Assembly: GCA_020746105.1 (NCBI GenBank)
Contig: CM036657.1
Location: forward strand, 6,362,572 to 6,426,571
DNA length: 64,000 bases
Source: Trogon surrucura
Taxonomy: Eukaryota > Chordata > Aves > Trogoniformes > Trogonidae
Direction of reading: 5' to 3'
Shown here: piece by piece, positions 41,346 through 51,843 of the stretch
Numbering within the stretch: the first letter of the stretch is position 1
Layout: each line of letters opens with the position of its first letter
The notes under the pieces: model-generated
Databases searched by the model: none
What the model was told of the DNA's origin: nothing
Seen by the model: only the letters and a program-made list of their open reading frames with translations
Made by a program: the position numbers and the translations under genes

Positions 41346-42240
41346 GGAACCTGCCACTACTTCTATGCATTGAGGCAGGATGAACTGAAATGTGCAGAGA
41401 AGTTGTCTCTATTACTGTGCATTGTCATCTGTATGCTGTCCAGATGCCTCAAAGAAGCAGTATCTTCTCTGCAGAAGGTTGAGGGCTGTAAATGCTGACA
41501 CTGAATACAGTGGTTAAAACCAAGAAGGAGTTCTCTTCCAATGAATCTTCTCTTTCACATTCTGTTTGATTTGGTTGTTTGTTTTTTTTTTCCATACAGA
41601 AATTATTGTCATGACTCACATTGAAAGCACAATGTTAAGGCAAAAGATTAGACTAGAATTTGGGCAGTTTAAATTACTGCATCATCAGGGTTTTGACTCA
41701 TATATGTATCTGGAACCAGGGCACCTGATCAGGATCAACTTTTTCTAAAAAGAGAGAAGTAAAAATCTGATATAGGAAACCACAACAGATTTTTCAACCT
41801 AAGAATGGACCTAACACTAAAAACCTCTCTTTTTCCTGTAAACAGAGCTTGTCTAATGGATGAGCAACTATTTGTCTCATGCTATGGACTCTGGTTCTAC
41901 TCATTCTGCTAAGTAGGAGTTGAAATCATCCAATAAATGGATGGAAGAAGTGAAGGATTCAGGCTTCAGCCATTCTTTGAAGACCCCATGAATCAAATAT
42001 TGGATCTGTATACATACATGTCTGCATGTCTGCTGTGTACAAGAACAACTGTGGTTCTTCTAAAAGAAAGATGATGTTCCAACACAGATGATGATGATGA
42101 TCTTCAGAAGGAACAAGCTAGCTGGTGAGGAATGACGTATAGATAAGAACTGAAGCAATTTCCTAATTGCTTTCAGAAATGGAAGGAACTCTTCTTGACT
42201 TACTTTGTGAACCTTCCTTGTTTGTATATCATGAAATGTT
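41346..42240. other. Non-coding, no recognised feature
   Basis: About 900 bases with no supported gene. Short GATGATGATGATG repeat near 42088-42100. Confidence 0.4.
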
Positions 42241-43184
42241 TGATATCACTCCTACCGTGGACTTCCACAGGGCAGACTTTGGCCTCCTCAGGACACTGTT
42301 TAAGAGAATCCCTTGGGAGACAGTCCTGAAGATCAAAGGAGTCCAGGAAGGCGGGATGCTCTTCAAGAAGGAAGTCTTAGAGGCAAGGGAGTAGGCTGTG
42401 CTCATGTGCCCTAAGACAAACTGTCAGAGGAGAAAACTGGCTTGGCTGAATAGGGAGCTTTGACTGGTACTCAGGAAAAATAGGAGAGTTGACCACCTTT
42501 GGAAGAAGGGGCAGGTAACTCAGGAAGAGTACAGGGATCTAGTTAGGTCATGCAGAGAAAACATCAGAAAGGCAAAGGCCCAGGTAGAACTCAGTCTGGC
42601 CACTGTCATAAGAGATAGTAAAAAATGTTTTTACAAATACATTAACAACAAAAAGAGAGCCAAGGAGAATCTCCATCCCTTATTGGATGCTGGGGGGGGA
42701 ATATTATCACCAAGGACGAGGAAAAGACTGAGGTACTTAATGCCTTTTTTGCCTCAGACTTTAATAGTCAGACGGGTTATCCTCAGGATATTCAGCCCCT
42801 GGAGCTGGAAAAGAGGGACAGGGCGCAGAATGTACCCCCCATAATCCAGGAGGAAGCAGTTATCGACCTGCTACAGCACCTGGACCCTCATAAGTCTATG
42901 GGGTCTGACAGGATCCACCCAAGAGTGCTGAGGGAGCTGGCAGAGGAGCTTGCCAAGCTACTCTCCATCATCTACCAGCAGTCCTGGTTAACAGGGGAGG
43001 TTCCATATGACTGAAGGCTTGCCAATATGATGCCAGAAGGAGGATCCAGGGAACTACAGGCCTGTCAGCCTGACCTCGGTATTGGGGAAGATTATGGAGT
43101 GGTTCATCTTGAGTGCGCCCACATGGCACATGCAGGACAACCAGGGGATCAGGCCCAGCCAGCATGGGTTCATGAAAGGCAGGT
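42241..43184 (+). mobile_element. CR1: Old CR1 copy, part 1 (ORF2 middle)
   Basis: Degenerate CR1 ORF2: translation gives VDFHRADFGLLRTLFKRIPWET, then in other frames linker sequence and HKSMGSDRIHPRVLRELAEEL (RT entry). Frameshifts and stops are frequent. It ends at the target duplication GCAGGT, where ERVK-2 inserted, and continues at 45802. Confidence 0.85.
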
Positions 43185-43585
43185 TGTAGAGGAATTTCTT
43201 GTGGAGCAGAGGCGCGGTATTACTTTAAAAACGTGGACAACCCAGCTTAGGCCTAAACAAAGGCTCTGTCCTTGAAGCTGCCTTGGAACACGGGGAGGAG
43301 GAGGTTTCATCTGTTTTGTGAGAGCTTTGCGAGATGCTTGGCTGGAGGTGCTGGGCCCGGGGGGAGAAGGGGGGGCGAGAGCCGCTTGCATAGTGGAATG
43401 GCACTGCCCAATAAAACGCTGGCACGTATAAACCTGTAACTGACCAACTCTGTTAAGGGGCAGGCGCGGGGACACTGCTGAACTGTATATATTGAGCTGT
43501 CCGGAGCAATAAAGGGAGGACGATCTGTAGCCATATTGGTGTGATGATTGTTAACTTGGCCGGCTCTCCGAAGGGACCCTCTTCA
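43185..43585 (+). mobile_element. ERVK-2 5' LTR
   Basis: 401 bp from TGTAGAGGAATTTCTTG to GGGACCCTCTTCA. It contains TATATATTGAG (near 43487) and GCAATAAAGGG (near 43507). By eye it differs from the 3' LTR at about eight positions, roughly 2%. Confidence 0.95.
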
Positions 43586-43587
43586 TC

Positions 43588-43605
43588 TGGCGCCTGAACA
43601 AGGGA
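43588..43605 (+). other. Primer-binding site, tRNA-Lys type (ERVK-2)
   Basis: TGGCGCCTGAACAAGGGA, two bases after the LTR, a mutated version of the ERVK-1 Lys-type site. Confidence 0.8.
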
Positions 43606-43781
43606 CCCTCTATGGACGCTTAAATGCGGATTGCTTAAATGCGGGAAGACTCCGAAGCATCGGACGTGAGCCGATTTGGGAGCCGGAGAGCTGGAGGCAG
43701 GAGAGTTCCGAGTGTGACCAAAAGGGCACCGGAGACCAGAGCTTGAGCAGCTGATCAAGCCCCTGCCAAGGTAAGACCGCG

Positions 43782-44140
43782 ATGGAAACGGACGCGGCAA
43801 CTCGCCTCCTTAGTATACTCTCTAAGAGAGGAGGAAAAGTAAAGGAGCGAGACGTATTAGCCCCATGGGCTCGGAAACGGGAGAAAATGAACGACCCGCC
43901 ATTAATCTTTAGTTCCATGGAATGGCGTGAAGTAGGAGACTTTTTGTGGGACTGTACTCTAGAGGGAGGAAAAGAAGGAAAAGAAGCGAAAGAACTAGGA
44001 ACAGTTTGGAAAACCGTAATACGCACTCTAGAAATCATGCAAGCAGAAAAGAAAGTTGCTGTGGCAGCGATCGAAGCGTTGGGGGGAGGGCAGGAAAGGA
44101 AAAAGGCAAAGGAAGAAACTCCCTGCTCGGCCCGACTGGG

Positions 44141-44148
<8 letters not shown>
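43782..44148 (+). pseudogene. ERVK-2 gag N-terminal fragment
   Basis: Starts METDAATRLLSILSKRGGK and follows the ERVK-1 matrix (FSSMEWREVGDFLWDCTLEGG, TVWKTVIRTLEIMQAE), with a small deletion near 43860 relative to ERVK-1. It stops being homologous at an A20 tract at 44149. A splice donor AAG|GTAAGA precedes it. Confidence 0.85.
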
Positions 44149-44171
<23 letters not shown>

Positions 44172-44187
44172 AAGGAGAAACCGCACT

Positions 44188-44455
44188 GCGTTGCAGAATT
44201 AAGACTTTCATCCTTGAGCTGAGCTCTTTTCTAAACAAGTGCATAACTCTTGCTTGCTAATTATGAAAAGAGACCCTGACCAGCCAGGTACAGCTCATGT
44301 TGAGAGCTTGTCCGTGAGAATGAAGATAAGACGCTTCTTGTACACCAGATGTGCATGGGAGTGAACGGGAGAGTATGATCAAAACAGACCGGGGAAAGTC
44401 TGCTCTCGCTGTGTGATAACAGAGTGATTGAAGTAATAGTTGAGCTAATAAGGGA
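44188..44455 (+). mobile_element. ERVK-3-type LTR fragment inside ERVK-2
   Basis: About 268 bp matching the U3 of the ERVK-3 LTR (compare 47063-47330), from GCACTGCGTTGCAG to GAGCTAATAA. Neither LTR terminus is present. It is bounded by an A-rich tract on each side (44149-44175 and 44455-44510). Confidence 0.88.
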
Positions 44456-44515
44456 AAAAAAAAAAAAGAAAAAGAAAAAAAAAAAGGAAAAAAAAAAAAA
44501 AAAGAGGGGGGGGGA
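44456..44515. repeat. A-rich tract with G-run
   Basis: About 60 bases of runs of A broken by single G and ending GAGGGGGGGGG. It marks the right edge of the captured LTR fragment. Confidence 0.9.
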
Positions 44516-44520
44516 AGAAG

Positions 44521-44803
44521 GAAGATCAGGATGAACCCCTGAAAGAGATCCTGAACAAACTCGCTGAATTATCAACTAGACAGCAAGAAATAGAAGAAAC
44601 CCTTAAACCAGTTCAGCTCCCCCATTACCATCAGCTCCCTCACTCAAGCCTGACTTTCAAGCTTGAACCATAAAGGATCCTTTGCAACAGCGATGGGGCG
44701 GTGTCATCAGAGACGCTATAACAGAGGGAGATTGGGAAGCAGCCAGTTCGATTGTGTGTCCTGTTATTATTAATAATGGACAAGGGACCCGGGAACCGCA
44801 TGA
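44521..44803 (+). pseudogene. ERVK-2 gag middle fragment
   Basis: Homologous to ERVK-1 gag around 7670-8035 (LKEILNKLAELSTRQQEIEETL and the region around ACPVIINNGQG), with deletions. It ends at GCATGA, directly joined to ERVK-3-type sequence. Confidence 0.8.
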
Positions 44804-45225
44804 TCCTGCATGATGTGGCTGTGCAGCATCCTGTCACCTCAACAGCGTAGCAGCAACACGACCGTGCTCTGGGCCTGCCCGTTGAATCCCTTTGTTTGCC
44901 CAGTGACGTGATGGGACCCTGAGGTACCGATTACCAACGATGATATGGACTGGACTGGCAGAAGATGCTCACGGCTGATGGCAGAGCGATTATGGGAAAA
45001 TGTGACTGTTCTCAATGTTACCTGTTGTATTAATATGTATCCTCTTTGTGTGACTAACAATGAAGCTTATATTGGTTGTGTAATCAAAGCCACATAGTAG
45101 GTGTTAAGGTTTATGTACTAACCAGCAGAGTGATCTTTCTTTAGCTAGAAGCAAGGCAGGGAAACCAGCTGCCTTTTACTTTGTTAGAAGTGTGTGATTA
45201 AGGATCAAAGTATGATTTAGGGCGA
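44804..45225 (+). pseudogene. ERVK-3-type integrase end and env start inside ERVK-2
   Basis: Matches 50241-50660 of ERVK-3: the last residues of integrase, its stop, and the 5' part of the envelope region, with stops and a deletion. It lies in the same order as in ERVK-3. It is not a functional frame. Confidence 0.85.
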
Positions 45226-45400
45226 TGGGTGTGAGAACTTTGACAGGATGAATTAAGAGTTTAGTTAAGGCATTTTTGTTTATTGCAGTTTTAATTGTTA
45301 TAGGCTTAGTTATGTTTAGTTGTTTGATAAGTATAATCAAGAAAATTATAAGCAAGCTAGCGGATGAAGCCTGGGTTGTCCAAAAAGAAAAAGGGGGATA
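45226..45400 (+). pseudogene. Env transmembrane tail and polypurine tract (ERVK-2)
   Basis: One frame gives a hydrophobic segment (FIAVLIVIGLVMFSCLISII) followed by KKIISKLADEAWVVQKEKGG, like the membrane anchor and short cytoplasmic tail of a betaretroviral Env. AAAAAGAAAAAGGGGGATA abuts the 3' LTR as polypurine tract. Confidence 0.65.
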
Positions 45401-45801
45401 TGTAGAGGAATTTCTTGTGGAGCAGAGGCGCGGTATTACTTTAAAAACGTGAACAACCCAGCTTAGGCCTAAACAAAGGCTCTGTCCTTGAAGCTGCCTT
45501 GGAACACGGGGAGGAGGAGGTTTTATCTGTTTTGTGAGAGCTTTGCGAGATGCTTGGCTGGAGGTGCTGGGCCCGGGGGGAGAAGGGGGGGCGAGAGCCG
45601 CTTGCATAGTGGAATTGCACTGCCCAATGAAACGCTGGCGCGTGTAAACCTGTAACTGACCAACTCTGTTAAGGGGCAGGCGCGGGGACACTACTGAACT
45701 GTATATATTGAGCTGTCCGGGGCAATAAAGGGAGGACGATCTGTAGCCATATTGGTGTGATGATTGTTAACTTGGCCGGCTCTCCGAAGGGACCCTCTTC
45801 A
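45401..45801 (+). mobile_element. ERVK-2 3' LTR
   Basis: 401 bp, partner of 43185-43585. CCAATGAAAC replaces CCAATAAAAC near 45625, but the downstream GCAATAAAGGG signal is intact. Confidence 0.95.
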
Positions 45802-47025
45802 GCAGGTCCTGCTTGACCAACCTGATCTCCTTCTATGACCAGGAGACCCACCTAGTGGATGAGGGGAAGGCTGTGGGTGTTGTCTGCTTGGACTTTAATA
45901 AAGCCTTTGACACTGTCTCCTACAGCATTCTGCTAGAGAAGCTGGCGACTCGTGGCTTAGATAGGTGTACTCTTTACTGGGTTAAAAACTGCCTGGACGG
46001 ATGAGCCCAGAGAGTGGTGGTGAGCAGAGTTCAATCCAGTTGGCAACCGGTCACGAGCAGTGTTCCCCAGGGCTCAGTTTTGGGGCCAGTCTTGTTTAAT
46101 ATCTTTAACAGTGACCTGGATGAGGGGATTGAGTGCACCCCTCAGTAAATTCGCAGTTGACACCAAGTTGGGTGGATGTGTTGATCTGTTGGAGTAGGGA
46201 GGCTCTGCAGAGGGATCTGGACAGGCTGGATCGATGGGCCATGGCCAATTGTATGAGGTCCAACAAGGCCAAGTGCCGGGTTTTGCACTTCGGTCACAAC
46301 AACCCCAAGCAGTGCTACAGGCTTGGGGAGGAGTGGCTGGAAAGCTGCCTGGCAGAAAAGGACCTGGGGATGCTGGTGGACAGCTGGCTGAACATGAGCC
46401 AGCAGTGTGCCCAGGTGGCCAAGAAGGCCAAGGGCATCCTAGTCTGTATCAGAAATAGTGTGTTCAGCAGGAGTAGGGAAGTGATCATGCCCCTGTACTT
46501 GGCACTGGTGAGGCCACAGCTTGAGCACTGTGTTCAGTTTTAGGCACCACAGTATAAGAAAGACATTGAGGTGCTGGAGTGAGTCCAGAGAAGGGCAATG
46601 AAGCTGGCGAAAGGTCTGGAGAACATGTCTTATGAGGTCTGGCTGAGGGAGCCGGGGTCATTTAGTCTGGAGAGGAGGAGGCTGAGGGGAGACCGCATTG
46701 CTCTCTGCAACTACCTCAAAGGAGGTTGTACTGAGGTGGGTGTTGGTCTCTTCTCCCAAGTTACTAATGGTAGGACAAGAGGAAATGGCCTCAAGTTGCA
46801 CCAGAGGAGGTCTAGATGGGATATTAGCAAAAATTTCTTTACTGAAAGAGTGGTGAATCATCAGAACAGGATACCCAGGGAACTGGTGGAGTCACCATCC
46901 ATGGAGGTGCTCATAAAACTTGTAGATAATGCACTGCGGGACGTGGTTTAGTGGTCATGTTAGTGCTGGTTTGCTGGTTGGACTTGATGATCTTAGAGAT
47001 CTTTTCCAACTTTAACGATTTTATG
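45802..47025 (+). mobile_element. CR1: Old CR1 copy, part 2 (RT and C-terminus)
   Basis: Continues from 43184. Encodes TNLISFYDQETHLVDEGKAV, CLDFNKAFDTVSYSILLEKL, then thumb and C-terminal sequence ([20 protein letters not shown]) up to ALRDVV*, with several stops and frameshifts, and 3' UTR. It is interrupted at TTTATG by ERVK-3, and its last bases are at 51844-51860. Confidence 0.9.
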
Positions 47026-47468
47026 TGTGGACACCCTACATTTTAGTTAGCTGTGCTGGCAGCACTGCTTTGCAGAGTTAAGACTTTCGTCCTTGAGCCC
47101 TTTTCTAAACAAGTGCATAACTCTTGCTCGCTAATTATGAAAAGAGACCCTGACCAGCCAAGTACAGCTCATGTTGAGAGCTTGCCCGTGAGAATGGTCA
47201 GATAAGGTGCTTCTTGTACACAAGATGTGCATGGGAGTGAACGGGAGAGTATGATCAAAACAGACCTGGCAAAGTCTGTTTTCCCTGTGTGATAACAGAG
47301 TGATTGAAGGAGTACATGAGCTAATAACAACCCTGGCTGCATAGTCTGATCTCTTGTTTGTAACCCAAAAATAGTGCTTCGTACTAGTAGGTATAAATAT
47401 GTGTGCCTGCTTGCAATAAAGGGAATTCCGTTTTCCACCATCTCGGAGTTTGTGCGTGCTTCTCAACA
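47026..47468 (+). mobile_element. ERVK-3 5' LTR
   Basis: 443 bp from TGTGGACACCCTAC to GTGCTTCTCAACA. GGTATAAATATG (near 47391) is the TATA box and GCAATAAAGGG (near 47413) the polyadenylation signal. Confidence 0.95.
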
Positions 47469-47470
47469 AA

Positions 47471-47488
47471 TGGCAGCCCGAATCGGGA
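47471..47488 (+). other. Primer-binding site (ERVK-3)
   Basis: TGGCAGCCCGAATCGGGA, two bases after the LTR. It has the right position and TGG start but I cannot assign the tRNA. A splice-donor-like CAG|GTATGA follows at 47580. Confidence 0.7.
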
Positions 47489-47608
47489 TATAATCATATC
47501 CAAGAGAAGTACCCCCCAGTGAGCCGAACGGGGTGATGAATTAACTGACGCGTCCATCCTCGCCCTTCAACAGGAAACAGGTATGAGGATTGCGGCCGGG
47601 GGACAAAA

Positions 47609-49180
47609 ATGGGGCAAAACGCGACACGATCGCAGCAACTTCATCATGATGTACTGATGTGTATTGCAAAGGAGCACGGGTATAAGATGAGCCTGCAGAA
47701 AGTGACTCTGTTACTTTTATGGATCGGTCGTAATTGCCCCTGGTATCCTGAAACTGGATCTTATGAAATTAAGGACTGGAAACGTGTAGGTGAAGAGCTA
47801 ACTAAAGCACAACATGCTGGTCATGACAGTTCGCCTGTTAATATAGTGACATGGAAAGCATTGTTTGCGGCGTTGCACTCACTGAAACCACGCGCTGCTG
47901 ATGCTAGCTCCGAGAGTAGCGTGGCGAGCACCGCAGGTGATTCAGCAGATACTGGTGAAAATGCTGTTGCTACTCAGCTCGCTAATGATTTAATTGACTT
48001 AGCACCTGCGCTACAGAAAGAGACTGCAAGTCAAACAAGTTGTGTAAACCTTTTGTCCTCTCAAACTGAAACTGCGGTACAGACTAGCCAGATTAACCTC
48101 ACCAGTTTGCAAGGAGGATTGATGAGTGGCTATGAGGGAATTGTGCTGAGAGCTGAGGATCCGGAGGAGGACGACAGTTCCTTTAATGTTGGTCCTGGCG
48201 ACCCCGAGACAGAACCCAACCTTTATCCTCCGCTCACTCCAATTAGATCCATGGTGGCATCTGCACCTACTGTTCAGGATGTTTTTTTGGGACTTTCGGA
48301 GAAAGGAAAGGGGCTGTCAAAATCTGGCTCGCAGCTGTGTCAAAATAAGGGTCAGATGAACTCTCTTGTTCCACTCAATTATCGACCCCCACCCTATGCA
48401 CCCCCTCTCTTATCTTATCCACAGGTTTGTCCAGCACCGTCTTCTGTTACTAGGGTTCAGATTTCCTTGACAGATATTTTAACCGATAGTGATGAGCATG
48501 GTTTCCTTAACACTGACTTTTCTCCACAGGTAGTTAAAGCTATGCCAGTAGTTATGCATACGTGGCCGGACGCGACTCAGGCACCAGAACATCAACAGAT
48601 TTCTTATAGCATGCTGAAAGAGTTGCGGTGTACGGTTGCTGAATCGGGTATTCAATCATCCTATACTGAAAATTGAATAGAGACAATGAAAGAGGCTTTT
48701 CTTATGGTTCCTCATGATTGGAAGGTGATATTTAAGTTAATTTTAACATCCAGTCAATACACCATTTGGTATGTAGAATACAGGGAATTATGTATATCCC
48801 ATGCTACTGCAGCTCAAAATAATAATGCTCCAGTTAACCCGGATCAACTGTTGGGGGAGGATCAATTTGCGAATCCACAGCTTCAAGCTCATTTTACTAC
48901 AGAACTTTTACAGCTCGCTGCACAGTTAGCAACAAAAGCTTTTAAAAAGATTCCTGACATGAAAAAATCAAGCAAACCTTTTAGTACTATCAGACAAGCT
49001 AACGATGAACCCTACATTCAATTTATTGATAGACTGCAATGAGCTATTGAAAGACAGGTAGATGTACCAGTGGCAGCAGAGGCATTATTAATGCAGCTTG
49101 CTGTGGAGAATGCTAACGCGGACTGTAAAAGAATTCTGGAGATGCTGAGATCCACTAACAAAACGGCTACTGTTCTGTAA
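47609..49180 (+). pseudogene. ERVK-3 gag, two in-frame stops
   Basis: Betaretrovirus-like Gag starting MGQNATRSQQLHHDVLMC (MG start, myristoylation possible). The matrix region has LLLWIGRNCPWYPETGSYEI and DWKRVGEEL. A long Ser/Thr/Gln linker follows, then a PPPY late domain (NYRPPPYAPP, near 48385), then the capsid (AMPVVMHTWPDATQ, LTSSQYTIWYVEYREL, major-homology-like TIRQANDEPYIQFIDRLQ). TGA codons at 48674-48676 and 49040-49042 interrupt one otherwise continuous frame, which ends at 49180. No zinc knuckles remain. It cannot make complete Gag. Confidence 0.88.
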
Positions 49181-49401
49181 ATATTGTTGCCGGTTCACAT
49201 TATGTGTATGGCCTTTTGTGCAGAATTGAGTTTGCCTTTTTAAAACATATTTCTAATTGTGTTCTTTTTATGTTGTTTCAGAAATTATGCTTACTTTGTA
49301 GTAATCGGATACACCAATACTTTGTGACACAGATTCGTTCTCATTCTAATCTACCTGGCGCGTTAGTCTAAGGTAATGCTCGAGCTGATTCTCTGGCTGC
49401 T
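49181..49401 (+). pseudogene. Deletion junction and end of RNase H (ERVK-3)
   Basis: The right part reads GNARADSLAAM at about 49374-49404, as at a betaretroviral RNase H/integrase boundary. The left part is not recognised. Everything from nucleocapsid to most of RNase H is missing. Confidence 0.5.
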
Positions 49402-50283
49402 ATGACTGCTGTTCCTGATGTATTAGGACAGGCTAGACTTTCGCATGCTTTTTACCATCAAAATAGTAAGGTTTTATCCAAAGAGTTTAACATAACATCT
49501 CGACAAGCTCAAGATGTTATTTTGTCATGTCCAAATTGTCAAGCGATCATGCCACTGAACTCTAATGTAACAGCAGTCCCTCGTGGTCTTGCTCCCAATG
49601 ACGTATGGCAAATGGATGTTACACATATAGCTGAATTTGGTAAACTGAAATATGTGCATGTTACTGTAGATAACTTCTCATCTTTTATTGTTGCCACAGC
49701 ACACAGTGGTGAAAAGTTTAGAGATGTTCGACTGCATTTGCTACGTGCTATTGCCACATTAGGAGTGCCATCACAGATAAAAACGGATAATGGTCCAGCT
49801 TATGTTTCTAACAATTTTAAAGTATTTTTACAGGAATGGGGAATATCTCATGTGATGGGGATACCTTATTCACCAACGGGACAGAGCATTGTGGAAAGAG
49901 CACATCTCACGCTGAAAAGAATGTTACAGAAACAGAAAAGCACTGTCGTTGGAATGTCTCCACACGAGAAGTTGTCTAAAGCAACATATGTGTTAAATTT
50001 TCTGAATATATCCAGTTTTGATACGTTAACTCCTCATCTGAGATCTCAGAAAGAAAAACAGAAAGACTTGCCAAAGCCTAACATACTGTATAAGGACATT
50101 CATACTAATGAATGGAAAGGTCCGGTACCTCTCTTGACTTGGGGAAGAGGTTACGGCTGTGTTTCTTTATCCACAGGACCTTATTGGCTGCCAGTGAAAC
50201 AAATTAAGCCATTTAATGACCATGATTTGGTTCCTGTCCTGCATGATGTGGCTATGCAGCATCCTGTTACTTCAACAGCGTAG
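49402..50283 (+). CDS. ERVK-3 integrase (open frame)
   Basis: A 293-codon open frame with a complete betaretroviral integrase layout. The HHCC zinc domain is HAFYHQN with ITSRQAQDVILSCPNC. The catalytic core has Asp in VWQMDVTHI, Asp in KTDNGPAY and Glu in SIVERAHLTLKR. The C-terminal domain has GPVPLLTWGRGYGCVSLSTG and PYWLPVKQIKPF. It would join viral DNA ends to host DNA, making the 6-bp duplication seen here. The frame is continuous with the RNase H end rather than having its own start. Expression is doubtful because protease and RT are deleted. The triad looks intact. Confidence 0.88.
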   Translation: MTAVPDVLGQARLSHAFYHQNSKVLSKEFNITSRQAQDVILSCPNCQAIMPLNSNVTAVPRGLAPNDVWQMDVTHIAEFGKLKYVHVTVDNFSSFIVATAHSGEKFRDVRLHLLRAIATLGVPSQIKTDNGPAYVSNNFKVFLQEWGISHVMGIPYSPTGQSIVERAHLTLKRMLQKQKSTVVGMSPHEKLSKATYVLNFLNISSFDTLTPHLRSQKEKQKDLPKPNILYKDIHTNEWKGPVPLLTWGRGYGCVSLSTGPYWLPVKQIKPFNDHDLVPVLHDVAMQHPVTSTA

Positions 50284-50660
50284 CAGCAACACGACCGTGC
50301 ACTGGGCCCACCTGTTGAATCCCCCTTTGTTTCGCCCAGTGATGTGATGGGACCCTGAAGTACCGATTACCAACAATGACATGGATTGGACTGGCAGAAG
50401 ATGCTTACGGCTGACGGCAGAGCAATTATGGGAAGATGTAACTGTTTTCAATGTTACCCGTTGTATTGATATGTATTCTCTTTGTGTGACTAACAATGAA
50501 GCTTATATTGGTTGTGTAAGACTGTCTAATCAAAGCCACATAATAGGTGTTAAGGTTCCTGGTACTAACCAGCAGAGTGATCTTTCTTTAGCTAAAAGCA
50601 AGACGGGGAAACTAGCTGCCTTTTGCTTTGTTAGAAGTATGTGATTAAGGATCAATATAG
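50284..50660 (+). pseudogene. ERVK-3 env N-terminal remnant
   Basis: A frame at 50381-50644 reads MDWTGRRCLRLTAEQLWEDV, NVTRCIDMY, VRLSNQSHIIG, with sequons (NVT, NQS) and several cysteines, plausible for the start of a surface glycoprotein. It ends at a TGA and is followed by unrelated sequence. The identification rests on position and composition. Confidence 0.45.
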
Positions 50661-50975
50661 ATAGGGAGACTCCCTTGCATTCTTCCTTCAGCCCTGGCCA
50701 AGCTGTGAGAAGAATTCAACGGAGCAAACAACACCAGATGTTCCCGCATTCAAGGTTATGTAAGGTTGTTTATTTAATAGTATAAATGCTGGACCCTCTT
50801 GCAGCGACTTCGGAAACCTCACCTACGAGTGGACGCACTGCGTAGGACTTCCCAGTTGTCGGGAGGGTTCTCCAGAAACCTCGCTGCAACAGGGGCTCCC
50901 CAGCAACTGCGGGTCTGGATGATTTAGGGTGATTGGTGATGGGGACTGTAGGTACGCTCAAACAACTTGCACCTG
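50661..50975. other. Unassigned insert in ERVK-3
   Basis: About 265 bases (to about 50927) are absent from the corresponding place in ERVK-2, where GGATCAA passes directly into ATGATTTAGGG. The insert has a GTATAAATGCTGG near 50780 and GC-rich sequence after it, suggestive of an LTR R-U5 region of another family. No termini are recognised. Confidence 0.4.
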
Positions 50976-51185
50976 AGGTGTCAGAAAGCACAGACATCTC
51001 ACTGGATTACTGCTTGGCCTTGTGTGCTCAACAAGCAGCATACCCACACTGAGATAACAGAGGCCTGGGATTGATACAGGGGCATCTTTTGCATTCCTGC
51101 CCGGCAGAGCAGTGAATGTGAGTCCTGGGAACTCAGGCAGGGCAGCAAGTAAAACATGACAACACAGTGGGATAAATACTACACA
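50976..51185 (+). mobile_element. Partial LTR in ERVK-3, family of 54690-55122
   Basis: From TGAGGTGTCAGAAA to GGGATAAATACTAC this matches the 5' half of the LTR at 54690-55122. The LTR 3' half is missing. It sits where env sequence should be. Confidence 0.75.
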
Positions 51186-51400
51186 CTTTTTAGCAAGGAT
51201 ATGATTTGGTTAAACCTCCAAACATGTTTTTCTGTGTTAGAAATGTGTTTAATAGAATTTGTTGTTGTGGGAAGTGTTTTGTTTTGTTCTTTTTCGTTAC
51301 AGTCAACGATCTCACCTGAAGTGCTGCCCCAGGGGTCCGAAGAACTGAAAATTACATCTTATGACTTTGATGATGATCCAAAAAACAAAAAAGGGGGAAA

Positions 51401-51843
51401 TGTGGATACCCTACATTTTAGTTAGCTGTGCTGGCAGCACTGCGTTGCAGAGTTAAGACTTTTGTCCTTGAGCTCTTTCCTAAACAAGTGCATAACTCTT
51501 GCTCGCTAATTATGAAAAGAGACCCTGACCAGCCAAGTACAGCTCATGTTGAGAGCTTGCCCGTGAGAATGGTCAGATAAGGTGCTTCTTGTACACAAGA
51601 TGTGCATGGGAGTGAACGGGAGAGTATGATCAAAACAGACCTGGCAAAGTCTGTTTTCCCTGTGTGATAACGGAGTGATTGAAGGAGTACATGAGCTAAT
51701 AACAACCCTGGCTGTATAGTCTGATCTCTTGTTTGTAACCCAAAAATAGTGCTTCGTGCTAGTAGGTATAAATATGTGTGCCTGCTTGCAATAAAGTGAA
51801 TTCCGTTTTCCACCATCTCAGAGTTCGTGCGTGCTTCTCAACA
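51401..51843 (+). mobile_element. ERVK-3 3' LTR
   Basis: 443 bp, TGTGGATACCCTAC to GTGCTTCTCAACA, preceded by the polypurine tract AAAAAAGGGGGAAA (51387-51400). The TATA box and polyadenylation signal match the 5' LTR. Confidence 0.95.

Larger units (their letters stand above)
43185..45801 (+). mobile_element. ERVK-2 provirus, internally deleted mosaic
   Basis: A 2617-bp element with two complete 401-bp LTRs, flanked by a perfect 6-bp duplication GCAGGT (43179-43184 and 45802-45807). Between the LTRs, segments of the ERVK-1 family alternate with segments of the ERVK-3 family: gag start (ERVK-1 type), LTR fragment (ERVK-3 type) between A-rich tracts, gag middle (ERVK-1 type), integrase end and env (ERVK-3 type), then env tail and polypurine tract. 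No long frame survives. Confidence 0.9.
47026..51843 (+). mobile_element. ERVK-3 provirus, internally deleted
   Basis: A 4818-bp provirus with two 443-bp LTRs, flanked by a perfect 6-bp duplication TTTATG (47020-47025 and 51844-51849). It keeps gag, integrase and an envelope remnant; nucleocapsid, protease, RT and most of RNase H are deleted. By eye the LTRs differ at about 11 of 443 positions, near 2.5%. The 6-bp duplication and betaretroviral proteins place it with ERVK, but its LTR is unrelated to that of ERVK-1/2. Confidence 0.93.

Noticed and set aside
42167-42394. A small host protein at 42167-42394
   Set aside because: Its second half is CR1 ORF2 sequence; the first half has no support.
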